Below are positions 11,013 through 24,249 of a stretch of 64,000 bases of DNA, piece by piece. The translations under genes and the position numbers were made by a program. Positions within the stretch are counted from its first letter, which is position 1. Every line of letters starts with the position of its first letter. Where the stretch lies: assembly GCA_028023455.1 (NCBI GenBank), contig JAQFVV010006454.1:727001-791000 (forward strand), read 5' to 3'. Under the pieces are notes generated by a model. That model did no database searches. It was given only the letters and a program-made list of their open reading frames with translations, and was not told the DNA's origin. This DNA comes from Epiperipatus broadwayi (Eukaryota; Onychophora; Udeonychophora; Euonychophora; Peripatidae).

Positions 11013-13140
11013 AGCTCCAGTGTGTGTAGGCAAATTATTTTTAATATCTTTAAATAATCCAATCTATCAATTTGATGGCACTATCAAATATAATAGTATA
11101 ACATCAAAATAAACCCAAAGTACCCAATTGGTGCTTGCTATATATATATTTAGAGTAAATCTTTCTCATAGAAAACTTTTTTTGTTAAAGTACTGTTATT
11201 TACTTCATAGACAATTCAAAAATGTACATTCGGTAGAAGCAGAATGCTAATTTTTTTAAAAAAGTTATATAGTAATTTGTAAAAATTTATTTACTATTAT
11301 TACAAGTAATATAAGAGTAAAAAATTTTTCATTTCTTCTATTCTAATATTGATTCAGAAATTTAAGAGACAATACAACTTTATTTCTTGATGATTAGGAT
11401 TATTATATCAATCGTATTATAGGGCCCTATTTTTTCTTAGAAAATGTAATGTGTACTATTATTAGGAATATAAAACTTTTGTTTGAATATATTAAAAATA
11501 ATTATCATATGCAATGAGCAGTTTTTGAAAAATTGCACAATATTTTGGCATGATCCCCAGAATATTTTGCTGAAGCAGAGAAATCATTATACAAAACTAT
11601 CCATATGTCAAAACAATGGCATCTAATTGACCATATTAAAGTTAAGAGTAAGAATCCAAAAGAAGTTTATATTACATAACTTATCTGTATATTGTTAGAT
11701 AGGCTATATATGAATATAATTTAAGCTAAGCAATAATAGTTGCTTTAAAAAATAGATTATCTTTTAAATTATATTCATACTTTGAAACCATCTACTGTCT
11801 AGTACTAAATTTCAAAAAACTATTAAACACTAAAATTATTAATTTCAGCTATGATTTTCATGCTAATAAAGCATAAAACTTTTGGTAAAAGTTATTTATT
11901 TAGTATGCAGTTTTTTGAGGCAACTTAACTATTAACAAAATATTATGAAAAAAACATGTAGAGATTTGGGAATAGGAAATAGAATCATTAGTATTTTATT
12001 AAGACTTTAACTCTTCACTATAATTATAGATTGGATAATTATAAGCTATATATTTCATAGTTGATATATACACACATATGTCATTGGTTATTACATTCCA
12101 TTTATAAAATATATAATTGCAATGACCATGAACTGTCCTGAATCCACTGATGAGATTCCATTAACATTGAGGAAGTTCAAATCCAGAAGGCTTTACCATG
12201 GAATCTGCAATAAGAAATTTATTGGTAATGTTATCAAAAGATTATTTTATGCTGCAATTGTTTTGTTCTAGTCCTTCATTTAATATTCAATAAGATGATT
12301 TTATTCTGAGTCTTAATTGAAAAGTCTATATTTTACATTATTGGCAAGTTCGATGTATTTAATAGTTTTTTAATATATTTTTATGAGATATCTTGTCATC
12401 TTATTTTTAATAAAAAATATGTAAATAAATATAAAGCCATTGTACAAGAATAGACTTGAGTGTACAAAAATTCACCAGTAACATATACTAATGCTAAGGA
12501 AACTGTCCATGAAAAGCTTTCATCATGAAACCAAGCATTGCCAGCCAGGTTTCTAAAAAGGTTATATTTAGAAATTTTATTTTAGAATGAGATGGGGTTG
12601 TGTTTTATTTTATTGTTGCAAAGGGTTTTTTTTCAGAACATGATATCTTTTTCTGTTATTCAGATGGAAATTTGAACACAAAGTCTTAATTGGGTTAGGA
12701 ATAAGAACTAATCTTTGAAAATACTTTTATTTTTTCATATTCTTTTGTTAAGAGATATTTGTATTTTTAGAAAAGATCTCCTTTGTTGCCATCAATATTG
12801 ATTTTCTACATTCAATATCTGGTATATCACTGCAGAATATATTAAAGTAAATGACAAATATGAATCTTGTAACTTTATCATTTTGTAAAATTTAATAATA
12901 TTGAATGTTTCTATAGAGAGCATTTTGCCATGCAAATAGATGATTTTTCTGCATTTCAGGATTTTTTGAAATTTCAAAACAATTTTGTTAAAATTTAAAC
13001 CAATAAGCTTTTTTCAATGTACCCTCTTAAAGATAATTGTTTATATAAGAATATTTAAAATTAGATGATATAGATAAACAGATGTCTATAGACCACTGGA
13101 TAAATTTTGCTAAAATGGTCATTCAAATAATTCATGTAAA
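11013..13140. other. Intergenic, no gene seen
   Basis: AT-rich sequence with only short open frames. A 9-bp inverted pair (AGATTCCAT at 12153 and ATGGAATCT at 12198) follows a CTGATGAG motif, but it lacks the rest of a hammerhead core. Confidence 0.5.
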
Positions 13141-13199
13141 ATATATAATCATCATCATCATCAAACATTATCAATCCACTGAAGGATGAAGATCTCTCC

Positions 13200-13920
13200 A
13201 AGTTTCAATCCATCTTCTCCAATCTTTAACTTTTCTTCTCCTTTCATCCATCCATCTCACATGTGGTGTCATTCTGGGTCTTTTACAATCTCTTGGAATC
13301 CAATTTAAGACTTCAATTGTTCATCTATTATCATCTCTTCTAGCAATATGTCCAGCCTAACTCCATTTCAATCACTTAAATTTTTTTAATGATGTCAGTA
13401 ACACCTGTTTGTTCTATTATCCATACATTGCATTTTCAATCTGTTCTTGTTACTCCCAACATACATCTCTCCATACTTCTTTGAGTGGTATGAAGTCTCT
13501 GTAATGCTCTTCTATTAAGTGTCCAAGTCTCAGATCCACAAGTAAGAACTGGCAAAACACATTTGTTAAAAACCTTCATTTTCAAACCCATAAGCATATT
13601 TTTTTAGTATCAAGTTATTTCTACCAAAAGCACTCCAACGAAGTTTAAATCTATGATTAATTTAATCCATTATGTTTGCATCTGTATTAATAATCTGACC
13701 AAGGTATTTATAACTATTAATTTCTTCTATTTCATCATAATCAATATTTATTTTCATATTTTGAGCAAATCGATTAAAGATTACTTTAGTCTTTTTAATT
13801 AATAATATGCCGATGCATTGCGATGCATTGCGGTGAAACTTTTTATGTAATAATTTGTAGGCTTCTGTATATATATTCTGATTTACAGACTTAGCACTTT
13901 CAGAGCCCTTGTTGCTCCAT
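13200..13920 (-). pseudogene. RTE C-terminal region relic
   Basis: Broken frames show the segment after the reverse transcriptase palm: SYKYLGQIINTDANIMD, then WSAFGR, and near the end RDDNRWTIEVLNWIPRDC followed by KRPRMTPHVRWMDE. These match the conserved thumb and C-terminal blocks of RTE-clade polyproteins. Numerous stops make it non-functional. Confidence 0.65.
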
Positions 13921-13922
13921 AT

Positions 13923-14306
13923 TCATAACTTCTGCAACATTTCCTGCAGCTCTGAAGCATTATTTTCAAAAACAACTACATCATCTGCAAAATCTAAATG
14001 ACTTAAATAATCTTCATTTACTTTCACTCCTTTAGTTTCCCATTTTAATCCACAAAATACTTCTTGCAGCACTGCTGCAAAAAGTTTTGAAAATATGGAA
14101 TCACCTTGTCTTACATCCTTCTCAATGTTGTCTTTACCAGTATCATAATTTAATCTAATTGTTACTGTTGCATTTTTATAAATATTCTTTAAAATATGAC
14201 AATATCCTGGATCTATACCTTGATGATCCAATGCTTTAATTACTGAAAACATGTTTATAGAATCAAATGCCTTTTCATAATCTACAAGTCCAAAACATAA
14301 TAGCAA
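13923..14306 (-). pseudogene. RTE reverse transcriptase palm domain
   Basis: An open fragment of 127 codons. It carries the standard palm blocks: GLVDYEKAFDSI (block A), VRQGDSIFSKLFAA (block B) and HLDFADDVVVFE with the catalytic FADD (block C). Upstream in other frames is the N-terminal block with NAPGNDG (about 14520). The catalytic Asp residues are kept, but stops and shifts on both sides rule out a functional protein. Confidence 0.8.
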
Positions 14307-15084
14307 CTCATATTCATTTGTATAAAACTGATAAAATGTTGATATGTCTGTAATTTCTAATATCTTCCTTATCTTTTTTAAATATTAATATTATTACTGC
14401 ATTTTTCCAATCACCTGGTACATCTTTATCATTTAGACATTTGATATATAACTTTGCTAATAAAAATTACATTTCTTCACCTACTTCTTTTAATATATTA
14501 ATTATAATTCCATCATTACCTGGAGCATTTCTTTTCTTCATACATTTAATTGCATATCTCACTTCTTCATTTAAAATTCTGGGCAATTCAGAAGATGTAA
14601 TAGATATAGGAGGTAGTTGTTTTTTATTACTATATAATTCTTGATAAAAGTCTTCTACTCATTTTATAATGTCACTTCTCTTTTTAGTAATAATACCATG
14701 TTTTTTTTACTTATTGCAGATATAAATTTTCTAGTAATACCAAAATGTTGTTTTACATTCTTGAGACTTTTATTTTCTTCTACAGCTTTTCTTACTAGTT
14801 CACAGTTATACTTTTTTATATCATTTTGAATTCTTTTTCTGCAGCATTTTACAAAATTCGAGATATTCAATCCTTTTTAATGCATCATTTTTGTATATCT
14901 TCATATTCCTTCTTTTCTTCATAAATTCTCTAGTCTCGGTAAAAATTTTATTGGTCAATTGCTGATATTTTCTATCAGCTATCTTTGTTGCAGTTTTTAA
15001 AAGTGTATCAGTTATTTTCATATTAATTTCATTCAAATCTGAATCATGTTCAAAATCTACTAATACTTGAAACTGATTTGTAAG

Positions 15085-15850
15085 TTATAATTTAAATTCA
15101 TTAGAATGTTTCTGAAGATTAGGAATATCAACTGTAAATATTGTTTTTCTTAATAATTTTTGTCTCTCTAGTTTTGTATTAACAAGTATCTTACATCTTA
15201 CTAATTTATGATCACTTCCTGTGTTAAATTTATTAAGAACATTACAATCTTGAAAAAAGTATTTTCTGTTAGTCAAAATATAATCCAATTTTGCTGTACC
15301 TTCATTTGTATGTTTCCATGTTCATTTTTTTTTAACATTTTTCTAAATAAAAGAATTCATAATATAAAGTTTTTCTTCTTCTTCAAACTCCACATGTCTA
15401 TGTCCTCTCTCATTTCTATTACCATAACCAAAATTACCTACAGCACTTTAATTTTTTCTTTGTTTACCAATTCTAGCATTAAAGTCTCCCATAAAAATTT
15501 TAAAATGTTGTTTACTCTGATCAAAAGTCTTTTGTATATTCATATAAAAATCTTCTATTACTTCATCACTATGAGAACTTGTTGGGGCATAAATGTGAAT
15601 TATCTGCATTTGGTATCTGCTATTAAGTTGTATAACTAATTTTGCCACTCTGTCCGATACACCATCCATCTTCACAATGTTGTTCTTCCAATTTTTAAAT
15701 CAATTGTTTCTTCACATTTTCTTCTAATTTCACAAAGTCCAATAATGTCTCATTTAATATAAGACAGTTATTCTTCCAATTCTTGCAATTTTCCTTCACT
15801 TGAAAGTCATCTGCAGTTGTAAGTACCTAAATAAAAAGGCATCATCAAAT
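15085..15850 (-). pseudogene. RTE endonuclease domain relic
   Basis: The frame starts with Met at about 15845 (MMPFYLGTYNCR) and continues through in-frame TGA/TAA stops. Two open pieces are readable: 15675-15448 with IHIYAPTSSHSDEVIEDFY and FMGDFNARIG (the conserved GDFN), and 15288-15085 with MDYILTN and TGSDHKLVRCKI (the SDH motif). These are the catalytic blocks of an apurinic-type endonuclease that nicks target DNA before reverse transcription. Confidence 0.75.
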
Positions 15851-16552
15851 CACAGCCTGGGTTCACAATTAGGAGATACTTAGCACCCTCCACCTTTGGT
15901 CACCAACCACTGCCTTGGTTGGTGACTTTAAGGCTTCCTGGGAATAAGGACCATGATTTATTTTTGTCTGTCATAATTGTATATATGTATTGGAAAAATA
16001 TTTATCATTTACACAACATTCATTCTGCCTTATTAGGCAACTGAGAAGCAAGACCATGGTGTTTCTTGATCTTAAATTCAAAAGATAAAAAGCCAATAAA
16101 CTCACCACACTGGCTAAATCTGGTTGGTGAGCAGCCCATCCATTTTCATATACTATATAAATAATCACATAGTAATAACAGCTGCAACAACAAGAATGGA
16201 CATTAGGAATTGGCCCTGCTTTGTTTCTTTAAGGCCTCCAAGAGGAATCAAAGGATCTCCTTTCATATAATAGCAAACTTTTTTCTACAGCCAAAATACA
16301 TAATAATGTTGCATAATAATTTTTTGGACTATTGGTGAGTTTCCTTGTTTTCAAAACTACTACAATTTTGCATAAATAATAAATTTTTGGTATAGTTTCT
16401 GTATAAATAATATTGTTGAATAGTTTTGTCAGTCACATTTTGACTTTTGTTTCTAAATTTTTTAGAATGTCTGAAATCATGTTATCTGCTATACAGACCT
16501 TTCTTGGTTTAAAAAAAATCAAGAGTAAAGTCCACTTTTTATAAACATCTAA

Positions 16553-17852
16553 AGAATTTATGGTACTGTTCTATTAGCATGGTGAAACTCTTGATGGCAT
16601 CGTTTCTAGGAAAACACACATAAATGTAATGTTGCCAGCCCACCATCTTATTTTTGAAATAATAAGAAGAAGAATAATTGTACAGGTTAACATAATTTAT
16701 TTATTTTCATTAATAAATTACTGTAATTATTTTTACAATTTCTTTTTGCCTCTGGATATAACTATGAGAATTTTTTTTACACGCAGACATTTTATCACAC
16801 AGTTAACATAATTCATTCATTGATTGATTTACTTAATAAATTACTGTCAAAGTTATTTGATTAACAATATTACAATGATAAATTTAAACCTTTAACAAGT
16901 GTCTACAAATTTTATCTTAGTTCTGAAATGTAAGGGGGGGGGATGGTATGTCTTTTCACATCCACAATAATTAAGACATCAATTAACAGATGTTATTGCA
17001 AATATTATATTCTAGTAGAATTCTCTGTGTATGCCAGTGGTTTGTGCTAGGAAAATCCCCTACCTCTGAGTGAACTTTAAAAAGCCTACTATCATTGCTT
17101 GACAGATAACTAACTACCTCATCATGGAGGAAATGAGAATGCATTAATTACTGGACTGTATTTGACTTTTGTTGGGGAATCATTTTTGAAAAGGAAAATT
17201 AATCTTTATTTATTCCAATAGCTATCTTTGAAATAATTTGTGACTAAGGTATGGTGTATAACATTAATGATGCACCTATTAATAATGATTAATAATTTCC
17301 CAACTCGATTGTTGTTGTTTTTTTGTTTTGTTTTTTTATGATTAAGAAATGTATTCTTTTTACAATTTATTTCTGTCTCTGGATATAACTACAAGAAATT
17401 TTAGCAGATATTTTAATTCTCATAGGTGTTTGCATGAACTGTGACTTTTTTTGGGAGAACAGTGAAATTGTGGTTTCCCATAATGTTTTCTAATTATTTA
17501 CACCTTACATGTTGGGTTTGGAAACAGGACAATGGGATTATAATTATTTCTTTTTAATATTATGTTAGATAAGTTGTATTATAATTACTTTTGAATGCAG
17601 ATTGCTGCAAACTTTAAATCCAACCTCCCTGAAATGGTGCCGTAGCAAAGTGTTACCATTTCTAAAAGATAGTATCGTATGCACTCATACAAACTATGCA
17701 AGAGAAAGCAAGCTGTTAGTTACAAAAGAAAAGGTGTGGCTCATTTGGGTTTGACTGTGGCCCACTAAAATGGCATATTTATATGCTGTTTGGAGGAAAT
17801 CAATGCCATCAAGCAGTTTCAGCATGCTAATAGAACAGTACCAAATTTATTG
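16553..17852. mobile_element. Non-autonomous element with inverted ends
   Basis: The sequence GGTACTGTTCTATTAGCATG (16562-16581) recurs inverted at 17824-17843. The inverted similarity extends inward for roughly 80 bp with mismatches. Inside, a block containing CTCTGGATATAACTA occurs twice in direct orientation (near 16750 and 17375). No transposase is readable. It is probably a decayed non-autonomous DNA transposon; the superfamily is unknown. Confidence 0.5.
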
Positions 17853-19769
17853 GCTTAGTTTTAAAGTAACATTGTGAAAATTGAGCTTGTAGTTTTATTC
17901 TAATGATACTTATTTTTGTTTTTCCATTTTGTATTTAAAAGTATGATATAATAAATTACTAATCAATCTCTTTAGTAGTGACAATTTTGTTTTTTCATTC
18001 TCTAAAGGATGGACCCTTTGATAGCTGAAGTTATGAGTTTTTGAAACTTATCATAGAAACAGAAAAATGGAAGAATTATATTAATGTTTTATTCAGGTTA
18101 TTCAATATATCACTGATATGATTTACAAAATTGATCAAACTTGATTTCTGTTAGCTGTATAATAAATGAGCCAATATCTATTCATCAAATTATTTTTACC
18201 AAAACAAAACATATATCAGATCTTTCCTACTTGCCTAATTAAAATGTTTTTTCCTTTCTTAACCTCATAACGTCAATATATATTTTTTAAATGTATCCAT
18301 TCTACTAATTGGTAAATTGATTAGTACTCAGTTGCATATTTCCAAAGTCTATTATATAAATTGAAATAATTTACACTCACAGAATATGTAGGAAAATATA
18401 GAAAAACAGAGGAGGACTAGATGGTAATGGAAAGTTTATAATAATTACATACATAAAAATGATCCAATAAAATGATGATTGCAACATTGTTTGAACTATC
18501 TTCAATAACAATTGTTTGCTTTACAAGTTCTTTGAAACATAGGTAGCCATGATATGTTTAGAATGCATTCTATCAATAACAACATAAATTCGAAAAATTT
18601 GAGTCTGCTAATATGTAATGACATTAATGTTGTCCTGAGCAATTAATTTGTAGAAGGTCTTTTTTTTATTTTGATATATTTTCAATGTTATTTTGAAGTA
18701 ATTTTATTGTGTTTCCTAGTTAAAGAGAAAATTGCATTGTAGAGGATACAAGTCAATTTAAGCTTGAATTCACTAAAAAATTGTCTTAGTTAATTCCTTG
18801 ACAATTATATCAGATTTGATTTTTTTTAAAAAGTGTATGTTATTTCCTGATTGGAAAAATGTAGCAAATTGTATATGGTGCTTTAAAAGCATATAATGAT
18901 TTAAATACATGAGTTCAAAAACTGACATAAATATAGACATTTACTTAGTCATTTTATAAAACTTTTGAAAGTAATATTTGGATCTAAACATGATAACATT
19001 ATCCTATTATCTTATATAAGATAATGATATTTTGAACAAATAGACAAATATTTTTTTTATTACAATTTGAATAATGTGAAAAAATTGGGCATTCAATGAT
19101 ATATCTATCTAATGTTTTCATTTATCTTACTGAAATGAAAATAGCCCTTGGTAATCTTTAAATTAAAAAAAAGATGCAGGTTTTCTGAGATATTTAATAA
19201 ACATCTAAATTATTTTGATAATGTGTTAGTTTCAAAATTATTACAATATTTAGCAATATATAAATTTATCATGTGCTCCTAATAAGTTTAAGAATGTTTC
19301 CATTTTTATGAATAAATAGAATAGAATAGGAAAGACTGCTGGATTATCTTATAATGTCATTATTATTCACAATAGCAAAAATATTTTTTTTTAGAATTTT
19401 GTTAAGTTATTTCATGTTGCAGATGAGTAATTAGAAGATAAATGAAATTTTAGAAATCCCAAAAATTCTGCCGGCATGTTTTTTATGAACTGGGCATATA
19501 AAAATAAAAAATGTTGAAAGAAAAAAGTAACCTAAAAGAAATATATTAGTGACTTTCAATGTGACTAATAAATAATAATTGCCAAACTAAATTTAAGTTT
19601 ATACGTATATAAGCTTATATTAATAATTAAAAAAGCAAGTCATATATAACGTGACATTACTTTTAATGAGCTTGTAGTTACAAAAATGCACATAGAGAGC
19701 GTACCAATAGCTCAAACAAGCTCGTAATTAACAAGTGCGGTTATGAGAAATATTTAAAATCTCTATCCA
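17853..19769. other. Intergenic, no gene seen
   Basis: AT-rich, homopolymer-rich sequence with no supported coding or RNA feature. Confidence 0.5.
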
Positions 19770-19836
19770 GAACACTCTTATCTCCAGACCATGGTTTCGG
19801 GCTTATGGCCCACGTCAATGGAGAGCTAGAATATTC
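19770..19836 (-). ncRNA. Hammerhead ribozyme relic, type I, mutated core
   Basis: The minus strand folds as a type I hammerhead. Outer stem I is GAAUAUUCU/AGAGUGUUC (9 bp with two G-U) and inner stem I is UCUCCA/UGGAGA (6 bp). Stem II is GGGC-CAUAA-GCCC, then comes GAAAC, and stem III is ACC-AU-GGU ending in the cleavage triplet GUC. The first core strand should be CUGAUGA but reads UUGACGU, changing C3, U7 and A9. C3 and A9 are essential, so cleavage is expected to be lost. The complete set of stems makes chance unlikely. It is probably a single decayed retrozyme unit. Confidence 0.65.
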
Positions 19837-20789
19837 AGACACTAGACCTAAAATATCAACTCAAAAAAACCAGCACTTATTTCAAACATATATTTAAGAA
19901 GAAACTCTGAATTTTTCGGACATGAAAATGTCTTTAAATCCAGCTATCTAACTTATATATACTTAATTTTTAATTCTTAAAAGTAAAACATTGAATTTAT
20001 TAAAAAAAAATTAGCATATGCTAAGTATTCAATTTTGTTTCAAAATGTATGAGAAACTTTATTTATGATTCCATTTGTTACTTATCGAAAATCGAATCCT
20101 TTTTTCTACTTTTAAATAAAAGGTCATTAATACAATTTAAACAAACATGTTCTATTAAAATGCAACTTGTGAAAAATGAATGCCTGAAGAATTAAAAATA
20201 AATAAATATATTTTTCTGTAAATATTTCCGTAAATAACTAGAAGCATCAACTTTTTAAGTACAATTAAATTTTTATTAAAAATAAATCGAGTTAAACAAA
20301 ACATTTCAATTAAATGTATGCATATCAATATAATCCTTGTCTTGATTTATATTGGTATAGAAATAAATAAGTAATTATCTCCTTTTTGTGTTGACATAGA
20401 AACTATATTAACTAAATTAAAAAAAAAAAAATGTAATAAATATTCATTGGTTACTTTTATTCAATAATAGAAAAAGATTTGAATATCTAAATTATCAAAT
20501 AACAGCAAAAAAAAAAAAAAAAATGAGAACACTATCAGAAACTAATAGTACAAAATAAAATATACTTCAAACAGATCTATGTATATTTCTTAATTAATAG
20601 TTATTACACTTATTACTTAAATAATACTTTGGGTACAATTTAAAAATTAAAATTGGTACGGAATAAAAATTCTTATGAATATTGATATGACTTCTACAAA
20701 TTTGGTTAATAATTGATTGATTAAAAATGAATGGAAAATTATATAAATTGATATATATAATTGTATAAAAATGCATATAATATTGTTTA
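19837..20789. other. Intergenic, no gene seen
   Basis: AT-rich sequence with A homopolymers. The part next to the hammerhead (to about 19960) is less AT-rich and probably belongs to the same retrozyme unit; its ends are not definable here. Confidence 0.4.
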
Positions 20790-21080
20790 ACATATTTTTA
20801 TGATATAAGCAATTGTTTTGTAATTATTGAATTTATATATGAGGGTTTTCATTTGTTTTAATAATTTATATTATTATTGTTTGTTTTAATTCCATCTTGG
20901 ACAATGGATGGTTTTATGTAAGGTGTTTCGTTATATAGATTAGTAACATTTGAAAAGAGCACCAAAGCAGGTACTGAAAAAAGCTTTTTATGTATACAAT
21001 TATTATTTGATTATATAGCTGTTGTAAAAAATTATTATTATTTTTTGATTATTAATTTGAAAATTATAATTGCACTTTGT
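20790..21080 (+). repeat. Dispersed repeat, copy 1
   Basis: Shares a diverged but colinear stretch with 22965-23250. Both copies contain TTTTGTAATTA, a TTTTAAT(A/G)ATTTATATT block, and ACATTTGAAAAG followed by an ACCAAA-CAGGT-CTGAAAAA segment. It has no coding content and the element type is unknown. Confidence 0.5.
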
Positions 21081-21426
21081 AATGTTATAATTTACTATTT
21101 ATTAGTCTCCATTCAGAACAGGTTATATTTACCTGTTTAAAGAGGTTTATTTAAAATTTTTGTATCAATAATTTCAATGTCCATGGTCAAGTTGCAATCT
21201 TTAGTGTCTATATAAATATATTGGACAATTAATGAAGGTGAGATTCCACCTTTCTTTTTAAAAGGAGGTTGCTTCGAACACAGTTTGTAATTGTTGATTG
21301 TTATTGATATTGGGATTGTGTAAGTGTTGACTGGCTTATAATAATAAATATATTTGTATGTAAAATAATATACAAATACATCTAATAGCTGAAATATACA
21401 GGCTTATATATACCTGTGTCTATATA

Positions 21427-21636
21427 TGTAATAGACATGGTATGAGCACAGTTTCACATGACCCACCACTGTCCACACTATTCCATAATACTGATACACC
21501 TGAACACACATGAAATGTGTATATTGGTGATTATTTATCTTTTCACCATATGTGTGTTCAGGTGTGTCAGTGTTATGAGATAGGGTCTAGAGTGGTGGGT
21601 CATGTGAAAGTCTGTGCTCATACCCTGTCTATTACA
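21427..21636. mobile_element. MITE-like inverted-repeat element
   Basis: A 210-bp segment whose ends are inverted repeats (TGTAATAGACA...GGTATGAGCACAG and its complement, one mismatch). The symmetry continues inward through GACCCACCACT and CTGA-ACACAC blocks towards a centre near 21532. It has no coding capacity and no clear target duplication. It was probably mobilised by a transposase encoded elsewhere. Confidence 0.7.
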
Positions 21637-22964
21637 AATACATCTAAATAAATGATTTATATTAAATAAATTAAAATTTAAAAAAAAATGAAAGCTATTT
21701 TTTTATGAGCACTAGATTATTTTCTAAGCAAAAAATAATTTATAGCACAAATGATTAAGCATGAAGTATTACAGTTAATATGTATACTAAGATTAGGGAG
21801 ACTTTATTAAAATATACATAGCATAACATTTATTTCATTTTCTATTTATCACTGACGATTTGATTTGGATTTATAAACATTAAGCATTTTAGTAAACATG
21901 TTTAAATGGTTCTAAAGATTGTGTTATTAAGAAAGGAATTTTTTTTAAATTTTTGGTTGCATTTTCTTCTTCAATTATTCAATAAATCACTTCTCATTGG
22001 TATAAAAGTTATAGAGTGGAGATCAGCAGTTTATTAAGTAAAGTAAAATAATTTTTCTTTTTTTTTTTTTGTAATTTTCCTTTCAGCTTTCTTTATATTG
22101 TTTTAAATATAATTGTTATTTTAAGGTATTTTCTTTTTTACAATTTGTCAAAATAGCTTGCTTTGCATATGAAAATTATTTTTTAATTAAATATTTTGCC
22201 TAATTATTTATATATGTTGCAAGTTGTTACTTTTTTAAAATTTTCTTATAATAAATCATTTACATTTTATTTTAAAACATTGTTACTCTTTATTATTTTG
22301 ATTTATATATTTTCTTTTATTTTTATTTTTCATTGCCAATATTGAATTATCCTCACATTGGAGGATACAAAGGTAATTATTGCTTGATGGTATTCTCATT
22401 TCTTAGCTTTTTTAAGATGACACCCTTGCATATTTTTTAAAATATTGAGTTACAAATAAATGTTAACTAATTTGCTTAGATATTGTACATATTTTATATC
22501 ATCTAGTAAACAAACTTAAATGTAAAATTTGAACATTTGATGACTTTGTATAATCCTTGAAATACTTATGTCTAGTGATAATCTCCAAGCAACTGATCTT
22601 GTAATTAATTATAATCATATATTTACCAATATTAATTTATAGGTATTATATTATATTTACAAATATTATACAAATCAAAGTTTATATAATACTTATTATT
22701 AGTTTAAATATTGTATTTTAATTATTGTAATGTTTCAATCATTTCCAACTCATTTATTTTGTATACTGAAATGCATACTACAATAATGAATTCAAACTTA
22801 ATTTATTAAAACTATAAAATAAAATAAAAATCAGATTTGTAATCCTATGTCTTTAAGGTAAATAAAAATTTGTTGATTTTTTTTTCTCTCTCTTTTTATT
22901 TCAATTTATGTGTATATGTGTAATCCCAAATCTTTGACATTCACAATTGGTCAATAGATTGTTT
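21637..22964. other. Intergenic, no gene seen
   Basis: AT-rich, T-run-rich DNA with no supported feature. Confidence 0.5.
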
Positions 22965-23250
22965 TTATTTTATTTATTATATTGTTATGATATCGTCAAT
23001 TATTTTGTAATTACTGGATATATATGTAGGTTTTGATTTATTTTAATGATTTATATTGGTATTGGTTGTTTTAATTTCATTATTCAACACTAAATGTTTT
23101 ATGTCTATAATAGTTCGTTAATGTAATAGATTATTAACATTTGAAAAGGACACCAAATCAGGTGCTGAAAAAGACTTTTTATGTATATAAAAAAATTTGA
23201 TATTTATATAGTTATTGTAAGAATTAATTATTTTCTGATTATTATTTTAT
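22965..23250 (+). repeat. Dispersed repeat, copy 2
   Basis: Diverged direct copy of 20790-21080, in the same orientation about 2.2 kb downstream, sharing the same ordered blocks. It may be a segmental duplication or two insertions of one non-coding element. Confidence 0.5.
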
Positions 23251-23879
23251 GGAAGAACAGCATAAAGATATTTATTCTTTTCCAATTTAATAACAATAAA
23301 ATATAATATAAACGAATGAATACATAAAGTATACATTTTTATACAACTTGTATAAAATCTTTATTTATTTTCCAGAGAAGCACAATAGTTCAAATATTTA
23401 TGTTCTAAAAGCTCCAAATAATCCAATTAAATTCATCAATTTGGTAGGTATAATACATGTTTCAAATGGTTATCCAAAATGAAATATAAAATCCAATTTC
23501 AGGTAAATGCCATTATTATTTTAATAATCAGTTGAATAACATTACAATAAATGTTATAAATGATGTTGTTTAAAACAAATGGGCACTGACATCTTTTTAT
23601 AATCTTGGCAATATATATAAATAAATAAATTGATTTCAATCTAATATTCAAATAATCCATCACAAATGTTAGATGATATTTTAAAGCAGAAATAATTTTT
23701 ATATATAGCAGTATATAGATAGTTTTGACATTTGAAAATTAAAATATTTCATTTATCTATCACAGTAATCCTTTTGCAGAGAATGTTACAATGAAATTTA
23801 ATATTAGTAGTTTTTTTTCTTGTTTCTCCTTTTTTGCAAGTACTTCAAAAAACCAGTTCAGTTTCCAAAACAACAATAT

Positions 23880-23931
23880 TACCAGAATCATGGTGACATC
23901 TTGTTTCCAATATGTTGCCATGATTCTGGTA
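23880..23931. repeat. 14-bp hairpin
   Basis: TACCAGAATCATGG and its exact complement CCATGATTCTGGTA are separated by 24 bases. Flanking sequence shows weaker inverted similarity (TTTCCAA blocks), so this may be the core of a decayed MITE. Confidence 0.5.
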
Positions 23932-24249
23932 TATATATTGAAAGCACTTGGAAAATACTTTTTTTGTGTGATTAATATATTTTTTTTAATTTTAGCTACT
24001 CTGTTTATCAAACTTTATATACATGAAGAATAATTTTCATTATCTCGCAGTTTTGTATTATTCATCTATATTCCAAATAAATTATAAATAAAATCATTAC
24101 CAAAGAATATATTTTTATTCTAAAATTTATCATAATTCACACCTTTTACCATACCCTTATAAAAAGATTAAAGTTTTCAAATTATTACAATTATAGATTA
24201 AATAAATAGAATTAGCTCTACCATTATTATCTATAGAATGCCATTTGCT

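Larger units (their letters stand above)
13141..16190 (-). mobile_element. RTE-type non-LTR retrotransposon, decayed
   Basis: On the minus strand the order is a 5' leader (about 16190-15850), an apurinic-type endonuclease (about 15850-15085), a reverse transcriptase (about 14640-13920), a C-terminal region (13920-13200) and an ATC/GAT-rich 3' tail (13148-13162), typical of RTE/BovB-like LINEs. The frame is broken by many stops and shifts. Several stops are TGA where Arg or Trp would be expected, consistent with CpG decay. The 5' limit is uncertain. Confidence 0.8.

Noticed and set aside
12146-12215. CTGATGAG followed by a 9-bp inverted pair, suggesting a hammerhead
   Set aside because: No GAAA strand follows stem II and no NUH triplet with stem III can be placed.
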